Assembly (NCBI GenBank): GCA_034506255.1
Contig: JAPDPX010000001.1
Span: 186,001-250,000 of the forward strand
Length of the DNA stretch: 64,000 nt
Reading direction: 5' to 3'
From: a candidate division KSB1 bacterium
Lineage (GTDB): Bacteria > Zhuqueibacterota > Zhuqueibacteria > Zhuqueibacterales > Zhuqueibacteraceae
Part shown: piece after piece, positions 31,057-41,550 of the stretch
How positions within the stretch are numbered: position 1 is the stretch's first letter
How the letters are laid out: every line of letters starts with the position of its first letter
Notes under the pieces: model-generated
What the model was told of the DNA's origin: nothing
The model's database searches: none
Seen by the model: the letters and a program-made list of their open reading frames with translations, nothing else
Program-made: the position numbers and the translations under genes

Positions 31057-32535
31057 ATGCGGGTCATCGCCAAAGAGAAATCGCGCCGCGAACGCCGGTT
31101 CCATCTTTTTCTGAACGCCTTCCAGTATTCCACCGACGCCATCATTCTCACAGATTTGCAGGGAACCATCATCGAGGCGAATCCGGCTTTCACCAATTTG
31201 TTCGGCTGGACGCGCGAGGAGGCGGTGGGCCAGAATACCCGCATTTTGCGCTCGCGCCACACCAGCGATGACTTCTACCGGCAAATGTGGGAGTCGATCA
31301 ACAGCAGGGGCAAATGGGTGGGCGAGATCATCAATCGGCACAAAGATGGCCATGAGATCCCCATCCTGCTCTCCATCACCCCGATCTTCCAGGGGGAGGA
31401 AAAGATCGGCTACATGGGAGTGGAGATCGATCTCACCGAGAAAAAGCGGATGGAGACCGCGCTGCAGCGCGAACGGGAATTTTCGGCCTCGCTGATTGAA
31501 ACCGCCAACTGTCTGATTGTCTGCCTCAACCTGGCCGGCGAAATCACGCTGTTCAACCGCAAGGCGGAGGAAGTTACCGGCTATTCCCGCTACGAGGTGC
31601 TGGGCCGGAACTGGTTTGAGATTTTTTTGCTGGAGCATCTGCGTCCGGAGGTCAACGAGGTTTTTCAGGCGGTGGTGCGGGGCGAGCTGCCTTCGCAGTA
31701 TGAGAACCATATCATGACGCGGCGGGGGGATGAACGGCTGATTTCATGGGCCAACACCGTCATCCGTGATGAACACCAGGCGGTCACCGGCGTGCTGGCA
31801 ATCGGCATCGACATCACCGATCAGAAACGGCTGGAGAAACAGGTGTTGCAAGCCGAGCGCCTGGCGACCATCGGCAAGATGGCGGCCAAGGTGGCGCATG
31901 AGATTCGCAACCCGCTTTCCTCCATCAGTCTGAACGCCGAGATGCTGCAGGATGAAATCAGCGCCTATGAGGCGGTGAATGTCGAGGAGGCGCGTGCGCT
32001 GCTGCGCGCGATCATCGCGGAAATCGACCGTATGACGGCGCTGACCGAGGAATATTTGCAGTTTTCGCGGCTGCCGGAATCGCGGCTGGTGCGGGGCAAC
32101 CTCGTGCGCCTGATCGAAGAGACCGTCGAGTTTCTGCGGCATGAGCTGCGGCAGAAGCGGGTGGAGGTCGAATGGCATTTGCCGGAGGAGGTGGGGGAGG
32201 TGCAGTTCGACCGGGTGCAGATGCGGCGGGCGCTATTGAATCTCATTCGCAACGCGGCGGAGGCCATGCCACGCGGCGGCCGGCTCCGCATTCGCGTGGA
32301 ACAACGGGGCGAAAGTGTGATCATTCACATCGAAGATACTGGGGTCGGCATTCCGCCGGAGGTGATCGGCAAGATTTTCGAGCCGTTTTTTACCACCAAG
32401 GAGGTCGGCACCGGCCTGGGCCTGGCGATCGTGCAGCAAATCATCACTGAGCATGGTGGCCGGATTTTCTGCACCAGCAAGGTCGGCCAGGGCACGGCTT
32501 TTTCCATCATCCTTCCCGTGCACGAAACCGAGTGA
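31057..32535 (+). CDS. PAS-domain sensor histidine kinase (NtrB-type)
   Basis: This 492-residue soluble kinase has two PAS/PAC domains (~15-130, with ITPIFQGEEKIGYMGVEIDLTEKK, and ~140-260), a HisKA dimerisation domain with phospho-acceptor His281 in KVAHEIRNPLSS, and a HATPase domain with NLIRNAAEAMP (N-box), DTGVGIPPE (G1) and GTGLGLAIVQQI (G2). It has no membrane segment, so it probably senses a cytoplasmic signal. It lies ten bases before an NtrC-type regulator, its evident partner. ATG 31057 is used; an in-frame TTG at 30979 would add 26 residues. It follows the ABC transporter, which it may control. Confidence 0.9.
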   Translation: MRVIAKEKSRRERRFHLFLNAFQYSTDAIILTDLQGTIIEANPAFTNLFGWTREEAVGQNTRILRSRHTSDDFYRQMWESINSRGKWVGEIINRHKDGHEIPILLSITPIFQGEEKIGYMGVEIDLTEKKRMETALQREREFSASLIETANCLIVCLNLAGEITLFNRKAEEVTGYSRYEVLGRNWFEIFLLEHLRPEVNEVFQAVVRGELPSQYENHIMTRRGDERLISWANTVIRDEHQAVTGVLAIGIDITDQKRLEKQVLQAERLATIGKMAAKVAHEIRNPLSSISLNAEMLQDEISAYEAVNVEEARALLRAIIAEIDRMTALTEEYLQFSRLPESRLVRGNLVRLIEETVEFLRHELRQKRVEVEWHLPEEVGEVQFDRVQMRRALLNLIRNAAEAMPRGGRLRIRVEQRGESVIIHIEDTGVGIPPEVIGKIFEPFFTTKEVGTGLGLAIVQQIITEHGGRIFCTSKVGQGTAFSIILPVHETE

Positions 32536-32545
32536 GGGCAACACC

Positions 32546-33901
32546 GTGCAGGAAAAATCCATTCTCATCGTCGATGACGAGGAAAGCGTGCGGGATTCGC
32601 TGGAGCGGGTGCTGCGCAAGGCGGGTTACGTCACGCGCAGTGCCAGCTCCGGTGAGGAGGCCCTGGCGCTCATGTCCGCCGCCGCCGCCGACATCGTCCT
32701 GACTGATTTGCGCATGCCAGACGGTGACGGCATGAACCTGCTCAAGAGCCTGAAGAAGAAGTATCCCGACGTCGAGGTGATCGTGCTCACCGGCTATGGC
32801 ACCATCGAGACGGCGGTGGAGGCGATCAAGGAGGGGGCCTATGATTTCATCACCAAGCCGCCCAAAAAGGCGGTGATCCTGAGCACCGTGGAGCGCGCCA
32901 TCGAACGCCAGAATCTGGCGCAGGAGAACAAGTATCTCAAAGCGCAACTGGGCCGCGGCGATTATGAAGAGATCATCGGCAGGAGCCAGGCCTTTCAGCA
33001 GGTCATGCAGATGGTCGAGCGCGTCGCGCCGTTGATTTCCACGGTCTTGATCACCGGGGAAAGCGGCACCGGCAAGGAGCTGATCGCGCGCGCCATACAC
33101 CGCAAAAGCCCGCGCGCCAAAAACCGCTTCATTCCGGTCAACAGTGCCGCCATTCCGGAAAACCTGATCGAGAGCGAGCTGTTCGGCCATGTCAAGGGCG
33201 CCTTCACCGGCGCGATGCGCGACAAGCAGGGCCTGTTCAAGGTGGCGGACGGCGGCACGCTCTTTCTCGACGAGATCTCGAGTGTGCCTCTCAACCTGCA
33301 GGTCAAACTGCTGCGTGCCATCGAGCAAAAGGAGATTCTGCCGGTGGGCAGCACGCGGCCGGAAATCATCGACGTGCGCATCATTGCCGCCACCAACAAG
33401 GACCTGGCGGCGGAGGTGGCGCAGGGCAACTTCCGCGAGGATTTGTATTACCGCCTGAATGTGGTCGGCATCAACATCCCGCCCCTGCGCGAACGGGTGG
33501 AAGACATTCCCGAGCTGGTCAATCACTTCATCAAAGTCTACAATGCCCAATTGAACAAGCAGATTCGCGGCGCCCACGAGGCGGTGTTGAATGCTTTCAA
33601 AACCTATGAGTGGAAAGGCAACGTGCGCGAGCTGGAAAACGTGGTGGAGCGCGCCATGATCATGTGCGACAGCGACATGCTGCAGCTCGCCCACTTTCCC
33701 CCGATGTTTCTGGCCAAACCCGGCCTGGAGGAGGTCGAGGGCGGCTTGAAAGGCTCGGTGCGAAAATTCGAGCGCGATGCCATTTTCAAGGCGCTGCAGG
33801 CAGCCGGCCAGGACAAGAGCAAAGCCGCCAGCCTGTTGGGCATGAGCCTTTCCACGCTCTATCGCAAAATGGCGGAGCTGGGCATTCCCAGCAAGGAATA
33901 G
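32546..33901 (+). CDS. Sigma-54-dependent response regulator (NtrC family)
   Basis: The 451-residue regulator has a receiver domain (acidic pair Asp10/11, phospho-acceptor Asp54 in LTDLRMP, Lys in TKPP), a sigma-54 AAA+ domain with Walker A GESGTGKE, the sigma-54 contact loop GAFTGA and Walker B GGTLFLDE, and a C-terminal Fis-type helix-turn-helix (KAASLLGMSLSTLYRKM). It should activate sigma-54 promoters when phosphorylated by the upstream kinase. The start is GTG 32546 with GAGGG seven bases upstream. Confidence 0.93.
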   Translation: MQEKSILIVDDEESVRDSLERVLRKAGYVTRSASSGEEALALMSAAAADIVLTDLRMPDGDGMNLLKSLKKKYPDVEVIVLTGYGTIETAVEAIKEGAYDFITKPPKKAVILSTVERAIERQNLAQENKYLKAQLGRGDYEEIIGRSQAFQQVMQMVERVAPLISTVLITGESGTGKELIARAIHRKSPRAKNRFIPVNSAAIPENLIESELFGHVKGAFTGAMRDKQGLFKVADGGTLFLDEISSVPLNLQVKLLRAIEQKEILPVGSTRPEIIDVRIIAATNKDLAAEVAQGNFREDLYYRLNVVGINIPPLRERVEDIPELVNHFIKVYNAQLNKQIRGAHEAVLNAFKTYEWKGNVRELENVVERAMIMCDSDMLQLAHFPPMFLAKPGLEEVEGGLKGSVRKFERDAIFKALQAAGQDKSKAASLLGMSLSTLYRKMAELGIPSKE

Positions 33902-34531
33902 CACGGCGCTCGCGTCATGTCTGCAAAGCGCCTTTGCTTTGCTGGCGTGGTCCGGGCAAAGAGCAGTAATTTTGCCCGACTGCGGGTATGGCGAAGCAAG
34001 GGCGCTTGTGCCGACCCCGCCAGCGGCAAAGTGACCGGCAGGCTGCGAGGTCGCCGGCAACAGGCAGGACAAGCTCTCAGCAATGTTGGACGATGGTGAG
34101 GCTGCGCTCCGGCGCGGCGGCACACCCGTATGGCTTTGCGCGCCGGCGGCCGTTGGCGTCCTGACGGGTAACACTTCAGTTGCGTGTGGTGACTTGGCGC
34201 AGACACGCCTGCGCTGCGCCTCATGTTACCGAAGGATTATTCTGACGGCCCGGCCTGCTTTGCCCCCCTGAAGTCACTGCCGCCTTTCTCTCCCGCTTGA
34301 TTTCATTTTATTGAGCTGGCCTCTTCTCAAAAATGGGAATCCGCCGAAATCATTTTACTGACCCTAAGAAAAACATGCTCTAAATCGAGGGTGAAATGCG
34401 CTGGTGCGCGAATTCTCCATCGCTTTCTTTTACAGCCGTTTGTACCGTTACAAGCGGCTTTTCTGTTTGTGGAAGAGAAGCGGTATGCTTTTTGAGATTT
34501 GAGCGGGCAGGACAGAGCACAGGAGGTCCGC
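33902..34531. other. 630-base intergenic region with leader of the receiver-USP gene
   Basis: No credible gene is present. The first ~400 bases are GC-rich; from about 34290 the sequence becomes AT-richer, as expected of a promoter and leader. It contains a hairpin with T-run at 34434-34462, given separately. I searched for a GG-N10-GC sigma-54 core here and did not find a convincing one. Confidence 0.5.
34434..34462 (+). terminator. Terminator-like hairpin in the leader of the receiver-USP gene
   Basis: AGCCGTTTGTA (34434-34444) pairs with TACAAGCGGCT (34449-34459) over 11 bp with one G-T wobble, a four-base loop CCGT, and is followed by TTTTCTGTTT. It stands 70 bases before the start codon at 34532. 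It may be an attenuator in the leader or the end of an upstream transcript. Confidence 0.65.
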
Positions 34532-35866
34532 TTGCCAGCCAGCGAACAGCAACGCATTTTGATCATCGGCGATGATCGTGAGTTCCGGCGGTCGCTGACC
34601 AAGATCTTCCAAAAAGAAGGTTTCCTGGTAAACACAGCCGCCACCGGCAGCCAGGCCGGGATTTTGCTTGGCAAACACGACTATCCGGTCATTGTGCTGG
34701 ATCTCAAACTGCCGGAAGGTTCTGGACTCGATTTGTTGCACGACATTCGCCAGGCGAGTCCGGGGTCCCAAGTGATCGTGGTCACCGCCTGCAGTGACGC
34801 GATGATCCGCCGCGCTGTCCTGGCCGCCGGCGCTTTGGATTATCTCACCAAGCCGGTGAAGCGCAATACGCTGCTAGCCGCAGCGCAGCGGGCACTGGCT
34901 TGCCGTGTACGCGGCGGCAACAGCAAGGGAAGGAGGGCAACCATGCTGACCATTAAACGGATTTTGTTCCCCACGGATTTTTCGCGCTGTGCCGATCAGG
35001 CGCTCGATCATGCCCTGTACCTCGCACGGCAGAATCGCGCCGAATTGCATATGTTGCACGCTCTCGTGCCGCTGGAGTATGATGTGAACAATCCCGGCCA
35101 TCACTTCCCCGATCCGGCGGCGTTGACGGCGCGGCTGGAGCAAATCGCCTCGGACCGCATGAAAGCGGCGCTCGCCGGGCGGGGTGTGGACGATTTGCAG
35201 GTCATCCCGGTGCAGCGTCAAGGCATCTCCATTGCCCCCACGATTTTGCAATATGTCGAAGAGCAAGACATCGATCTCATCGTCATGGGCACCCACGGCC
35301 GCCGCGGCCTGGGCCATCTCTTTCTGGGCAGTGTCGCCGAGGAAATCGTACGCGAAGCCCCCTGCCCGGTGCTCACCATTCGTGAGCGCAGGGAGCCCCG
35401 GCCGGTGGATGCCATTCGTCAAATTCTCGTGCCGATGGATTTCTCCGAACATGCCCGGGAGGCGCTGCGTTACGCGCAGCACTTTGCCGGTTCTTATGGT
35501 GCGCACCTTCATTTGCTGCACGTGTTCGAGAGCGGTGCCCTGCCTCCTTTCTACACCGGCCTCGAGCTTGCCGGGCCCGAGATGACAACCGACCGCAAGG
35601 CGCGCGTGGAACGGGCGCTGCAACAGCTCCGCGAAGAGTTGACGGCGACGGGCGTGCCGGTGATTACGCATCTGCTGGAGGGATATGCCGCGCACGACAT
35701 CGTGCACTTTGCCGGCCAGCAGGGCATCGACCTCATCGTGATCGCCACCCATGGTTTGACCGGTTTCAAACATCTGCTGCTTGGCAGCGTCACTGAAAAA
35801 GTCGTGCGCCACGCACCCTGCCCGGTGTTCACGGTGAAAACGTTCGGGAAATCGCTGGTGCAGTAA
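34532..35866 (+). CDS. Receiver domain fused to two universal stress protein domains
   Basis: The 444 residues contain an intact response-regulator receiver (~7-125: acidic pair in IIGDDREF, phospho-acceptor Asp in LDLKLPEG, Thr in VVTA, Lys in LTKPV) followed by two UspA domains (~138-285 and ~293-440). The first USP has the full ATP-binding motif G2xG9xGS (GTHGRRGLGHLFLGS); the second has ATHG in place of GTHG. The TTG start at 34532 has AGGAGG five bases upstream; an earlier TTG at 34499 lacks one. A second strong site (AGGAGG, 34931-34936) precedes ATG 34943 exactly at the receiver/USP junction, so a USP-only product may also be made. Confidence 0.85.
   Translation: MPASEQQRILIIGDDREFRRSLTKIFQKEGFLVNTAATGSQAGILLGKHDYPVIVLDLKLPEGSGLDLLHDIRQASPGSQVIVVTACSDAMIRRAVLAAGALDYLTKPVKRNTLLAAAQRALACRVRGGNSKGRRATMLTIKRILFPTDFSRCADQALDHALYLARQNRAELHMLHALVPLEYDVNNPGHHFPDPAALTARLEQIASDRMKAALAGRGVDDLQVIPVQRQGISIAPTILQYVEEQDIDLIVMGTHGRRGLGHLFLGSVAEEIVREAPCPVLTIRERREPRPVDAIRQILVPMDFSEHAREALRYAQHFAGSYGAHLHLLHVFESGALPPFYTGLELAGPEMTTDRKARVERALQQLREELTATGVPVITHLLEGYAAHDIVHFAGQQGIDLIVIATHGLTGFKHLLLGSVTEKVVRHAPCPVFTVKTFGKSLVQ
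34931..34945 (+). promoter_or_regulatory. Internal Shine-Dalgarno and ATG at receiver/USP junction
   Basis: GGGAAGGAGGG with core AGGAGG at 34931-34936 lies six bases before an in-frame ATG (34943). The codons downstream begin the first USP domain (MLTIKRILFPTDFS), the usual N-terminus of UspA proteins. This supports either a second translation start or a recent fusion of two formerly separate genes. Confidence 0.7.
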
Positions 35867-35901
35867 ATGCTGTTTCACCTCTTGGGAGAAAGGAGTCTGT
35901 C

Positions 35902-36450
35902 ATGCGGTTGCTGAAGTTGGCTCTACCGCTGGGTTGGATGGTGGGGCTGGTGTTGGCGGCGGGCTGCAAGCAGGATCCCGCGCCGTTGCCGGCAAATCTG
36001 GTGCAGCAGATCAGGCAGGGCGAACAAATCTTTCAGCGCGAAGAGTGCGGGGATTGCCACCGCCTTGGACACGGCAATGAGGAGTTTCAAGGCGGCGAGC
36101 TCTCCGCCCTGATGCTGGCGATGGACACGTTGTATGTCAAACGGCATTTGCAAAGCCTGGAAGATTCCTCCCGCATGCCACCCATTCCGCTGACGCCGGA
36201 AGAAGTCAGTGCCGTGACCCAGTACATTGCCTCGCTGCATGGCAAGGTCAACACACCGGTCAATCTCGAAAGTCTCGACGGTGTGTGCCCAATTTGCGGC
36301 GCTCCGCTCAATACCACGGTGGCTTTCCGCAACAATCTCTGGGCGCAACACGGCGACAAGACCTACTACTTCGAGTGCCCGGATTGCAAGAAGGCGTTCC
36401 TGCGCGATCCCAAGCGCCACTCCAGAAGCGGCTACCTGCGGCTGCAATGA
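35902..36450 (+). CDS. Cytochrome c lipoprotein with C-terminal YHS-like metal-binding domain
   Basis: The 182 residues start with a lipoprotein signal (LVLAAGC, Cys22), then a class I cytochrome c domain with haem motif CGDCH (Cys49, Cys52, His53) and a candidate axial Met92 in RMPPIPLT. The C-terminal part has CPICG and, 40 residues later, FECPDCKKAFLRDP, a pattern resembling YHS/TRASH metal-binding domains. It is presumably anchored to a membrane facing the periplasm. It is placed between the receiver-USP gene and the hydrogenase operon. Redox partner unknown. Confidence 0.8.
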   Translation: MRLLKLALPLGWMVGLVLAAGCKQDPAPLPANLVQQIRQGEQIFQREECGDCHRLGHGNEEFQGGELSALMLAMDTLYVKRHLQSLEDSSRMPPIPLTPEEVSAVTQYIASLHGKVNTPVNLESLDGVCPICGAPLNTTVAFRNNLWAQHGDKTYYFECPDCKKAFLRDPKRHSRSGYLRLQ

Positions 36451-36548
36451 CCCTGTGTCCGTTTCTGCGCCCCGGCGCTGCAGCCCTGACTGCAGCCGCC
36501 GGGCGGCAGCGGCGCCGGACGGGTGGATGGTTGAGAACGAGAGACGGT

Positions 36549-37658
36549 ATGAAAACGATTGAACCGAGCAGCATTGATCATTTGATTGCCGCCCTAAGGC
36601 GCCGCGGTTTTGATGACATCCTGGGCCCGAAGGTGCGGGACGGCGCGATCGTCTATGACAAACTCCAGACCGCCGCCGATCTCCCCGCCGGCCTCACGGA
36701 TGAACAGGAGGGCGGCCACTACCGCTTGCAAGCGCGTGCCGATCGGGCGCTCTTTGGCTACAATGTCGGCCCCCATTCCCTGAAAAAATTTCTCTTCCCG
36801 TCCGTGCTGAAATTATGGCAGGCCCGGCGCGACGGCGAAAGCTTTGTGATTGAAGCCGGGCAGGCCCCCATGCCGCGCCTGGCCGTCCTGGGCGTGCGCG
36901 CCTGTGAACTGCATGCGCTCGCGATTCAGGATCGCGTTTTCCTGCAGGGCGTCCATGTCGACCCCGATTACCGGGAGCGGCGCACGAAGTTGTTCCTCGT
37001 GGCGGTCAATTGCAGCCAGGCCGGCGCCACCTGCTTCTGCGCCTCGCTGCACACCGGCCCGAAAGCCACCGCCGGGTTCGATCTGGCGCTCACGGAGGTG
37101 ATCACCGGGCAGCGCCATTATTTTGTTGTTGAAACCGGCAGCGCCGCCGGCGAGGAAGTGCTCAATGAAATTCCCCATCAGGAAGCGGGCGAGGAAGAAC
37201 GGCGCCTTGCCGAGGAACAGGTGGCGCGCGCCCGCCGGCAAATGGGGCGGCAGCTCGCAACTGAGGGTCTCAAAGAGCTGCTCTATCGCAACACCGAAAA
37301 TCCCCGCTGGGAGAGCGTGGCCAACCGCTGCCTGACCTGTGCCAACTGCACCATGGTCTGCCCCACGTGTTTTTGCACCACGATCGAGGAGGTGACCGAT
37401 TTGCGCGGCGAACACGCCGAGCGCTGGCGCAAATGGGATTCCTGCTTCACGCTGGATTTTTCCTACATCCACGGCGGCAGTGTGCGGCCCTCCGCCAGGG
37501 CGCGCTACCGCCAGTGGCTGATGCACAAACTGGCCACCTGGGTTGATCAGTTCGGCACCTTTGGCTGTGTCGGATGCGGCCGCTGCATCACGTGGTGCCC
37601 GGTGGGCATCGATCTCACCGCCGAGGCGCAGGCAATCCGCGAGAGCGAAGCAAAGTGA
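36549..37658 (+). CDS. hydB: Group 3b [NiFe] hydrogenase (sulfhydrogenase) beta subunit
   Basis: The 369-residue iron-sulfur subunit matches HydB/anaerobic sulfite reductase A-like proteins. The N-terminal part has [15 protein letters not shown] and [17 protein letters not shown]; the C-terminal dicluster region has [18 protein letters not shown] and [14 protein letters not shown], ligands for two [4Fe-4S] clusters. It relays electrons between the FAD subunit and the hydrogenase core. ATG 36549 matches the family start; the open frame back to 36285 runs over the previous gene in another frame and is rejected. Confidence 0.92.
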   Translation: MKTIEPSSIDHLIAALRRRGFDDILGPKVRDGAIVYDKLQTAADLPAGLTDEQEGGHYRLQARADRALFGYNVGPHSLKKFLFPSVLKLWQARRDGESFVIEAGQAPMPRLAVLGVRACELHALAIQDRVFLQGVHVDPDYRERRTKLFLVAVNCSQAGATCFCASLHTGPKATAGFDLALTEVITGQRHYFVVETGSAAGEEVLNEIPHQEAGEEERRLAEEQVARARRQMGRQLATEGLKELLYRNTENPRWESVANRCLTCANCTMVCPTCFCTTIEEVTDLRGEHAERWRKWDSCFTLDFSYIHGGSVRPSARARYRQWLMHKLATWVDQFGTFGCVGCGRCITWCPVGIDLTAEAQAIRESEAK

Positions 37659-37762
37659 GTGAGCCGGCAGGGTCCCGGCCGTGCGCCGCAGTCCGAAACG
37701 GTGCCGGGGTGTAACCGGCAACCCATCCTGCAGGCAGAGATTAACGATACTGAGGGAGAACC

Positions 37763-38218
37763 ATGGAAACACTCGAACCGATTCTCGCGGAGCATCCTTT
37801 TTTGAAAGGCATGACGCCGGCGCAACTGCAGTTGCTGGTCGGCTGCGCCTCCAATGTGCGTTTTGATCCGGGCCAGTACATCTTCCGGGAGGGCGAGGAG
37901 GCCAATCAGTTTTACATCGTGCGCCAGGGCAAGGTGGCGCTGGAAATCGTCACCCCGCAGCGCGGCTCGATTATCATCGACACGCTGAGCAATGACGAAG
38001 TTCTGGGGTGGTCGTGGCTGCTGCCGCCCTATCACTGGCATTTCAACGCGCGCGCGCTCGAGCTCACCCGCGCCATCGCACTGGATGGCAAATGCCTGCG
38101 CAACAAATGCGAGAGCGACCACGATTTGGGCTATGAATTGTTGAAACGTTTTGTCCATCTCATCGAACAGCGCCTGCAGGCCACGCGCTTGCAGCTTTTG
38201 GATCTCTACGGCAGTTGA
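37763..38218 (+). CDS. Cyclic nucleotide-binding domain protein without DNA-binding domain
   Basis: The 151 residues form a single Crp-type cNMP-binding domain ([45 protein letters not shown]). After the domain there is only a helix ([27 protein letters not shown]) and no helix-turn-helix. Similar genes are found inside group 3b hydrogenase operons, where they may modulate the enzyme rather than transcription. The strong site GAGGGAGAACC precedes ATG 37763. Confidence 0.85.
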   Translation: METLEPILAEHPFLKGMTPAQLQLLVGCASNVRFDPGQYIFREGEEANQFYIVRQGKVALEIVTPQRGSIIIDTLSNDEVLGWSWLLPPYHWHFNARALELTRAIALDGKCLRNKCESDHDLGYELLKRFVHLIEQRLQATRLQLLDLYGS

Positions 38219-38325
38219 CGCGGCTGATGCTCCGGTGCCTGCCGCGGCGAAGCGTGGCGTCATGATTTCATTTCCCGCCCGGATGAGTGCACCGGAGAGG
38301 GTCGTGTGTGCGAGTGAGAAATTTT

Positions 38326-39165
38326 ATGGCTGAGACTCTTTCCCATCCCATGCTGCCGCATCCTTATGTGATTCGACAGGTGCGCAAAGAAACGCCCGAT
38401 ACCTTCACGCTCGAGCTCGAACCCGACGATGGCCATCACCATCCGGCTTTTGCGCCCGGGCAATTCAACATGCTCTATCTTTTCGGCGTGGGTGAGATCC
38501 CGATCTCGATCAGCGGGGATCCGACCCGGCCCCTGCCGCTGGTGCATACCACCCGCGCGGTTGGCGTGGTGACCAATGCCATGCGCGCACTCAAACGGGG
38601 CCAGGCGCTGGGCGTGCGCGGTCCCTTCGGCACGCACTGGCCGGTGGAAAAAGCGGAGGGGCAGGATGTTTTGATCGTGGCGGGCGGCATTGGTCTGGCA
38701 CCTCTGCGGCCGGCGATGTATGCCATCCTGGCACAGCGGGAAAAATTCGGCAAAGTCGTGCTGCTCTACGGCGCGCGCACCCCCTCTGACATCCTCTTCC
38801 GCCGCCAGCTTGAACAATGGCGGGCGCAGTTCGATTTGGAAGTGTATGTCAGCGTTGACCGCGCCACCGGCGCCTGGCGCGGCAACGTTGGCGTGGTCAC
38901 CAAGCTGATTCCCAAGGCGCCTTTTGACCCGCGCAACACCGTGGCCTTTGTCTGCGGGCCGGAGGTGATGATGCGCTTCACGGTTGCCGAGCTGGAGAAG
39001 CGCGGCGTGCTCTCCCGGCAGATCTTCGTCTCGATGGAGCGCAACATGAAATGCGGCATCGGCTGGTGCGGCCACTGTCAGTTTGGCCCGGCCTTCGTCT
39101 GCAAGGACGGCCCCGTTTTCCCCTACACCGAGGTGAAGGAGTTGATGACCAGGTGGGAGATCTGA
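38326..39165 (+). CDS. hydG: Group 3b hydrogenase gamma subunit (FAD/NAD(P)H- and [2Fe-2S]-binding)
   Basis: This 279-residue flavoprotein of the ferredoxin-NADP reductase type has [16 protein letters not shown] and ISISGDP for flavin, [13 protein letters not shown] for the nucleotide and the C-terminal cysteine set CGIGWCGHC ... VC for a [2Fe-2S] cluster. It exchanges electrons with NADP(H). ATG 38326 gives the family N-terminus; an in-frame ATG at 38287 is less likely. The gene ends two bases before the delta gene. Confidence 0.92.
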   Translation: MAETLSHPMLPHPYVIRQVRKETPDTFTLELEPDDGHHHPAFAPGQFNMLYLFGVGEIPISISGDPTRPLPLVHTTRAVGVVTNAMRALKRGQALGVRGPFGTHWPVEKAEGQDVLIVAGGIGLAPLRPAMYAILAQREKFGKVVLLYGARTPSDILFRRQLEQWRAQFDLEVYVSVDRATGAWRGNVGVVTKLIPKAPFDPRNTVAFVCGPEVMMRFTVAELEKRGVLSRQIFVSMERNMKCGIGWCGHCQFGPAFVCKDGPVFPYTEVKELMTRWEI

Positions 39166-39166
39166 A

Positions 39167-39991
39167 ATGGCGGATGCAAACAACAGGAAACCTGCCTCCG
39201 GCGCCCCGCGCAAGCCGAAACTCGCGGTGTGGAAATTCTCCTCCTGTGACGGTTGCCAGTTGAGCCTGCTGGATTGCGAGGAGGAGTTGCTGGCGGTGGC
39301 CGGCGCAGTCGAAATTGCCAATTTCCCGGAAGCCTCGCGCGCGGTGGTGAAGGGGCCCTATGATCTGTCGCTGGTGGAGGGCTCGATCACCACGCCGCAT
39401 GACGCGGAACGCATCCATCAAGTCCGCCGCGTCTCGAAATATCTCGTCACCATTGGCGCGTGCGCCACCGCCGGCGGCATTCAGGCGCTGCGCAATTTCA
39501 AGGAGGTGCGCGAATTCATTGCGGTGGTCTATGCCACGCCGAGTTACATCGCGACACTCAACAAATCCACCCCCATTGCCGATCATGTGTTCGTCGATTT
39601 TGAATTGCGCGGCTGCCCGGTCAACAAGAGGCAACTGGTGGAGGTGATCAGTGCCTTTCTCAATCACCGCAAGCCCAATGTGCCGCGCTACAGCGTGTGT
39701 CTGGAATGCAAGCAGCGCGCCACGGTTTGTGTGATGGTGGCGCAGGGCGTTCCCTGTCTGGGGCCGGTCACCCAGGCGGGTTGCGGCGCTCTCTGCCCGG
39801 CATACGATCGCGGCTGTTATGCCTGCTTCGGGCCCAAGGAAACGCCGAACACCGAGTCGTTGAGCGCGCGCTGGGCCCAGTTGGGTGTTTCGCAAACCGG
39901 GCTGGTGCGTGCGTTTCGCGGATTCAATGCCTATGCCGAGGCTTTCCGCAAAGAGAGCGAGGCCCGTGAGGGCCGGCTGCCCGGCGCGTGA
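39167..39991 (+). CDS. hydD: Group 3b hydrogenase delta (small) subunit
   Basis: The 274-residue subunit is the [NiFe] small subunit: [13 protein letters not shown] near the N-terminus, [24 protein letters not shown], and later cysteines in [24 protein letters not shown] and CYACFGP for the Fe-S clusters. There is no Tat signal, in keeping with a cytoplasmic bidirectional enzyme. Confidence 0.93.
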   Translation: MADANNRKPASGAPRKPKLAVWKFSSCDGCQLSLLDCEEELLAVAGAVEIANFPEASRAVVKGPYDLSLVEGSITTPHDAERIHQVRRVSKYLVTIGACATAGGIQALRNFKEVREFIAVVYATPSYIATLNKSTPIADHVFVDFELRGCPVNKRQLVEVISAFLNHRKPNVPRYSVCLECKQRATVCVMVAQGVPCLGPVTQAGCGALCPAYDRGCYACFGPKETPNTESLSARWAQLGVSQTGLVRAFRGFNAYAEAFRKESEAREGRLPGA

Positions 39992-40260
39992 AAACCGCCG
40001 CGGCTGCGCGAGAAAAGAGCCGCGGCGCAGGCCTCCTGCCGGCATGGTTGATGTCCGTCCGAAACGTGAACTTTGAAAAAATGCTCTTGCAACGGCTTGG
40101 CCGTTGCCTCAAATACCCCGGCCTTTTCACGAGCCGTGTGCTTTTGGAAAGCCCGGCTCAGACGGGGCGGGAACAATTTTGGCAGGCTGGTTATCTTGCG
40201 GCATCCCGCCCGCTCGGGTTGCTGACCGGCCGTCCGCGTTGCGAAAAGAGTGAAACGACC
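39992..40260. other. Gap between hydD and hydA holding repeat copy B
   Basis: The 269 bases contain a hairpin at about 40028-40041 (GCAGGCCTCCTGCC), then the dispersed repeat at 40089-40180. The hydA frame is open through the region, but the translation is not conserved-looking. A gap this large inside an operon is unusual and is explained by the repeat. Confidence 0.5.
40089..40180 (+). repeat. Dispersed hairpin repeat, copy B
   Basis: Left module GCAACGGC-TTG-GCCGTTGC (40089-40107) is a perfect 8-bp stem and is followed by CTCAAATACCCC. The right module is GGAAAGCCCGGCTCAGACGG and then GGCGGGAACAATTTT (40146-40180). The left 19 bases are identical to the complement of 20899-20917. Confidence 0.65.

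Positions 40261-41550
<1,290 letters not shown>

Noticed and set aside
39988..40260. N-terminal extension of the hydrogenase large subunit
   Set aside because: The frame is open, but the region contains the dispersed repeat and the family N-terminus begins at ATG 40261.
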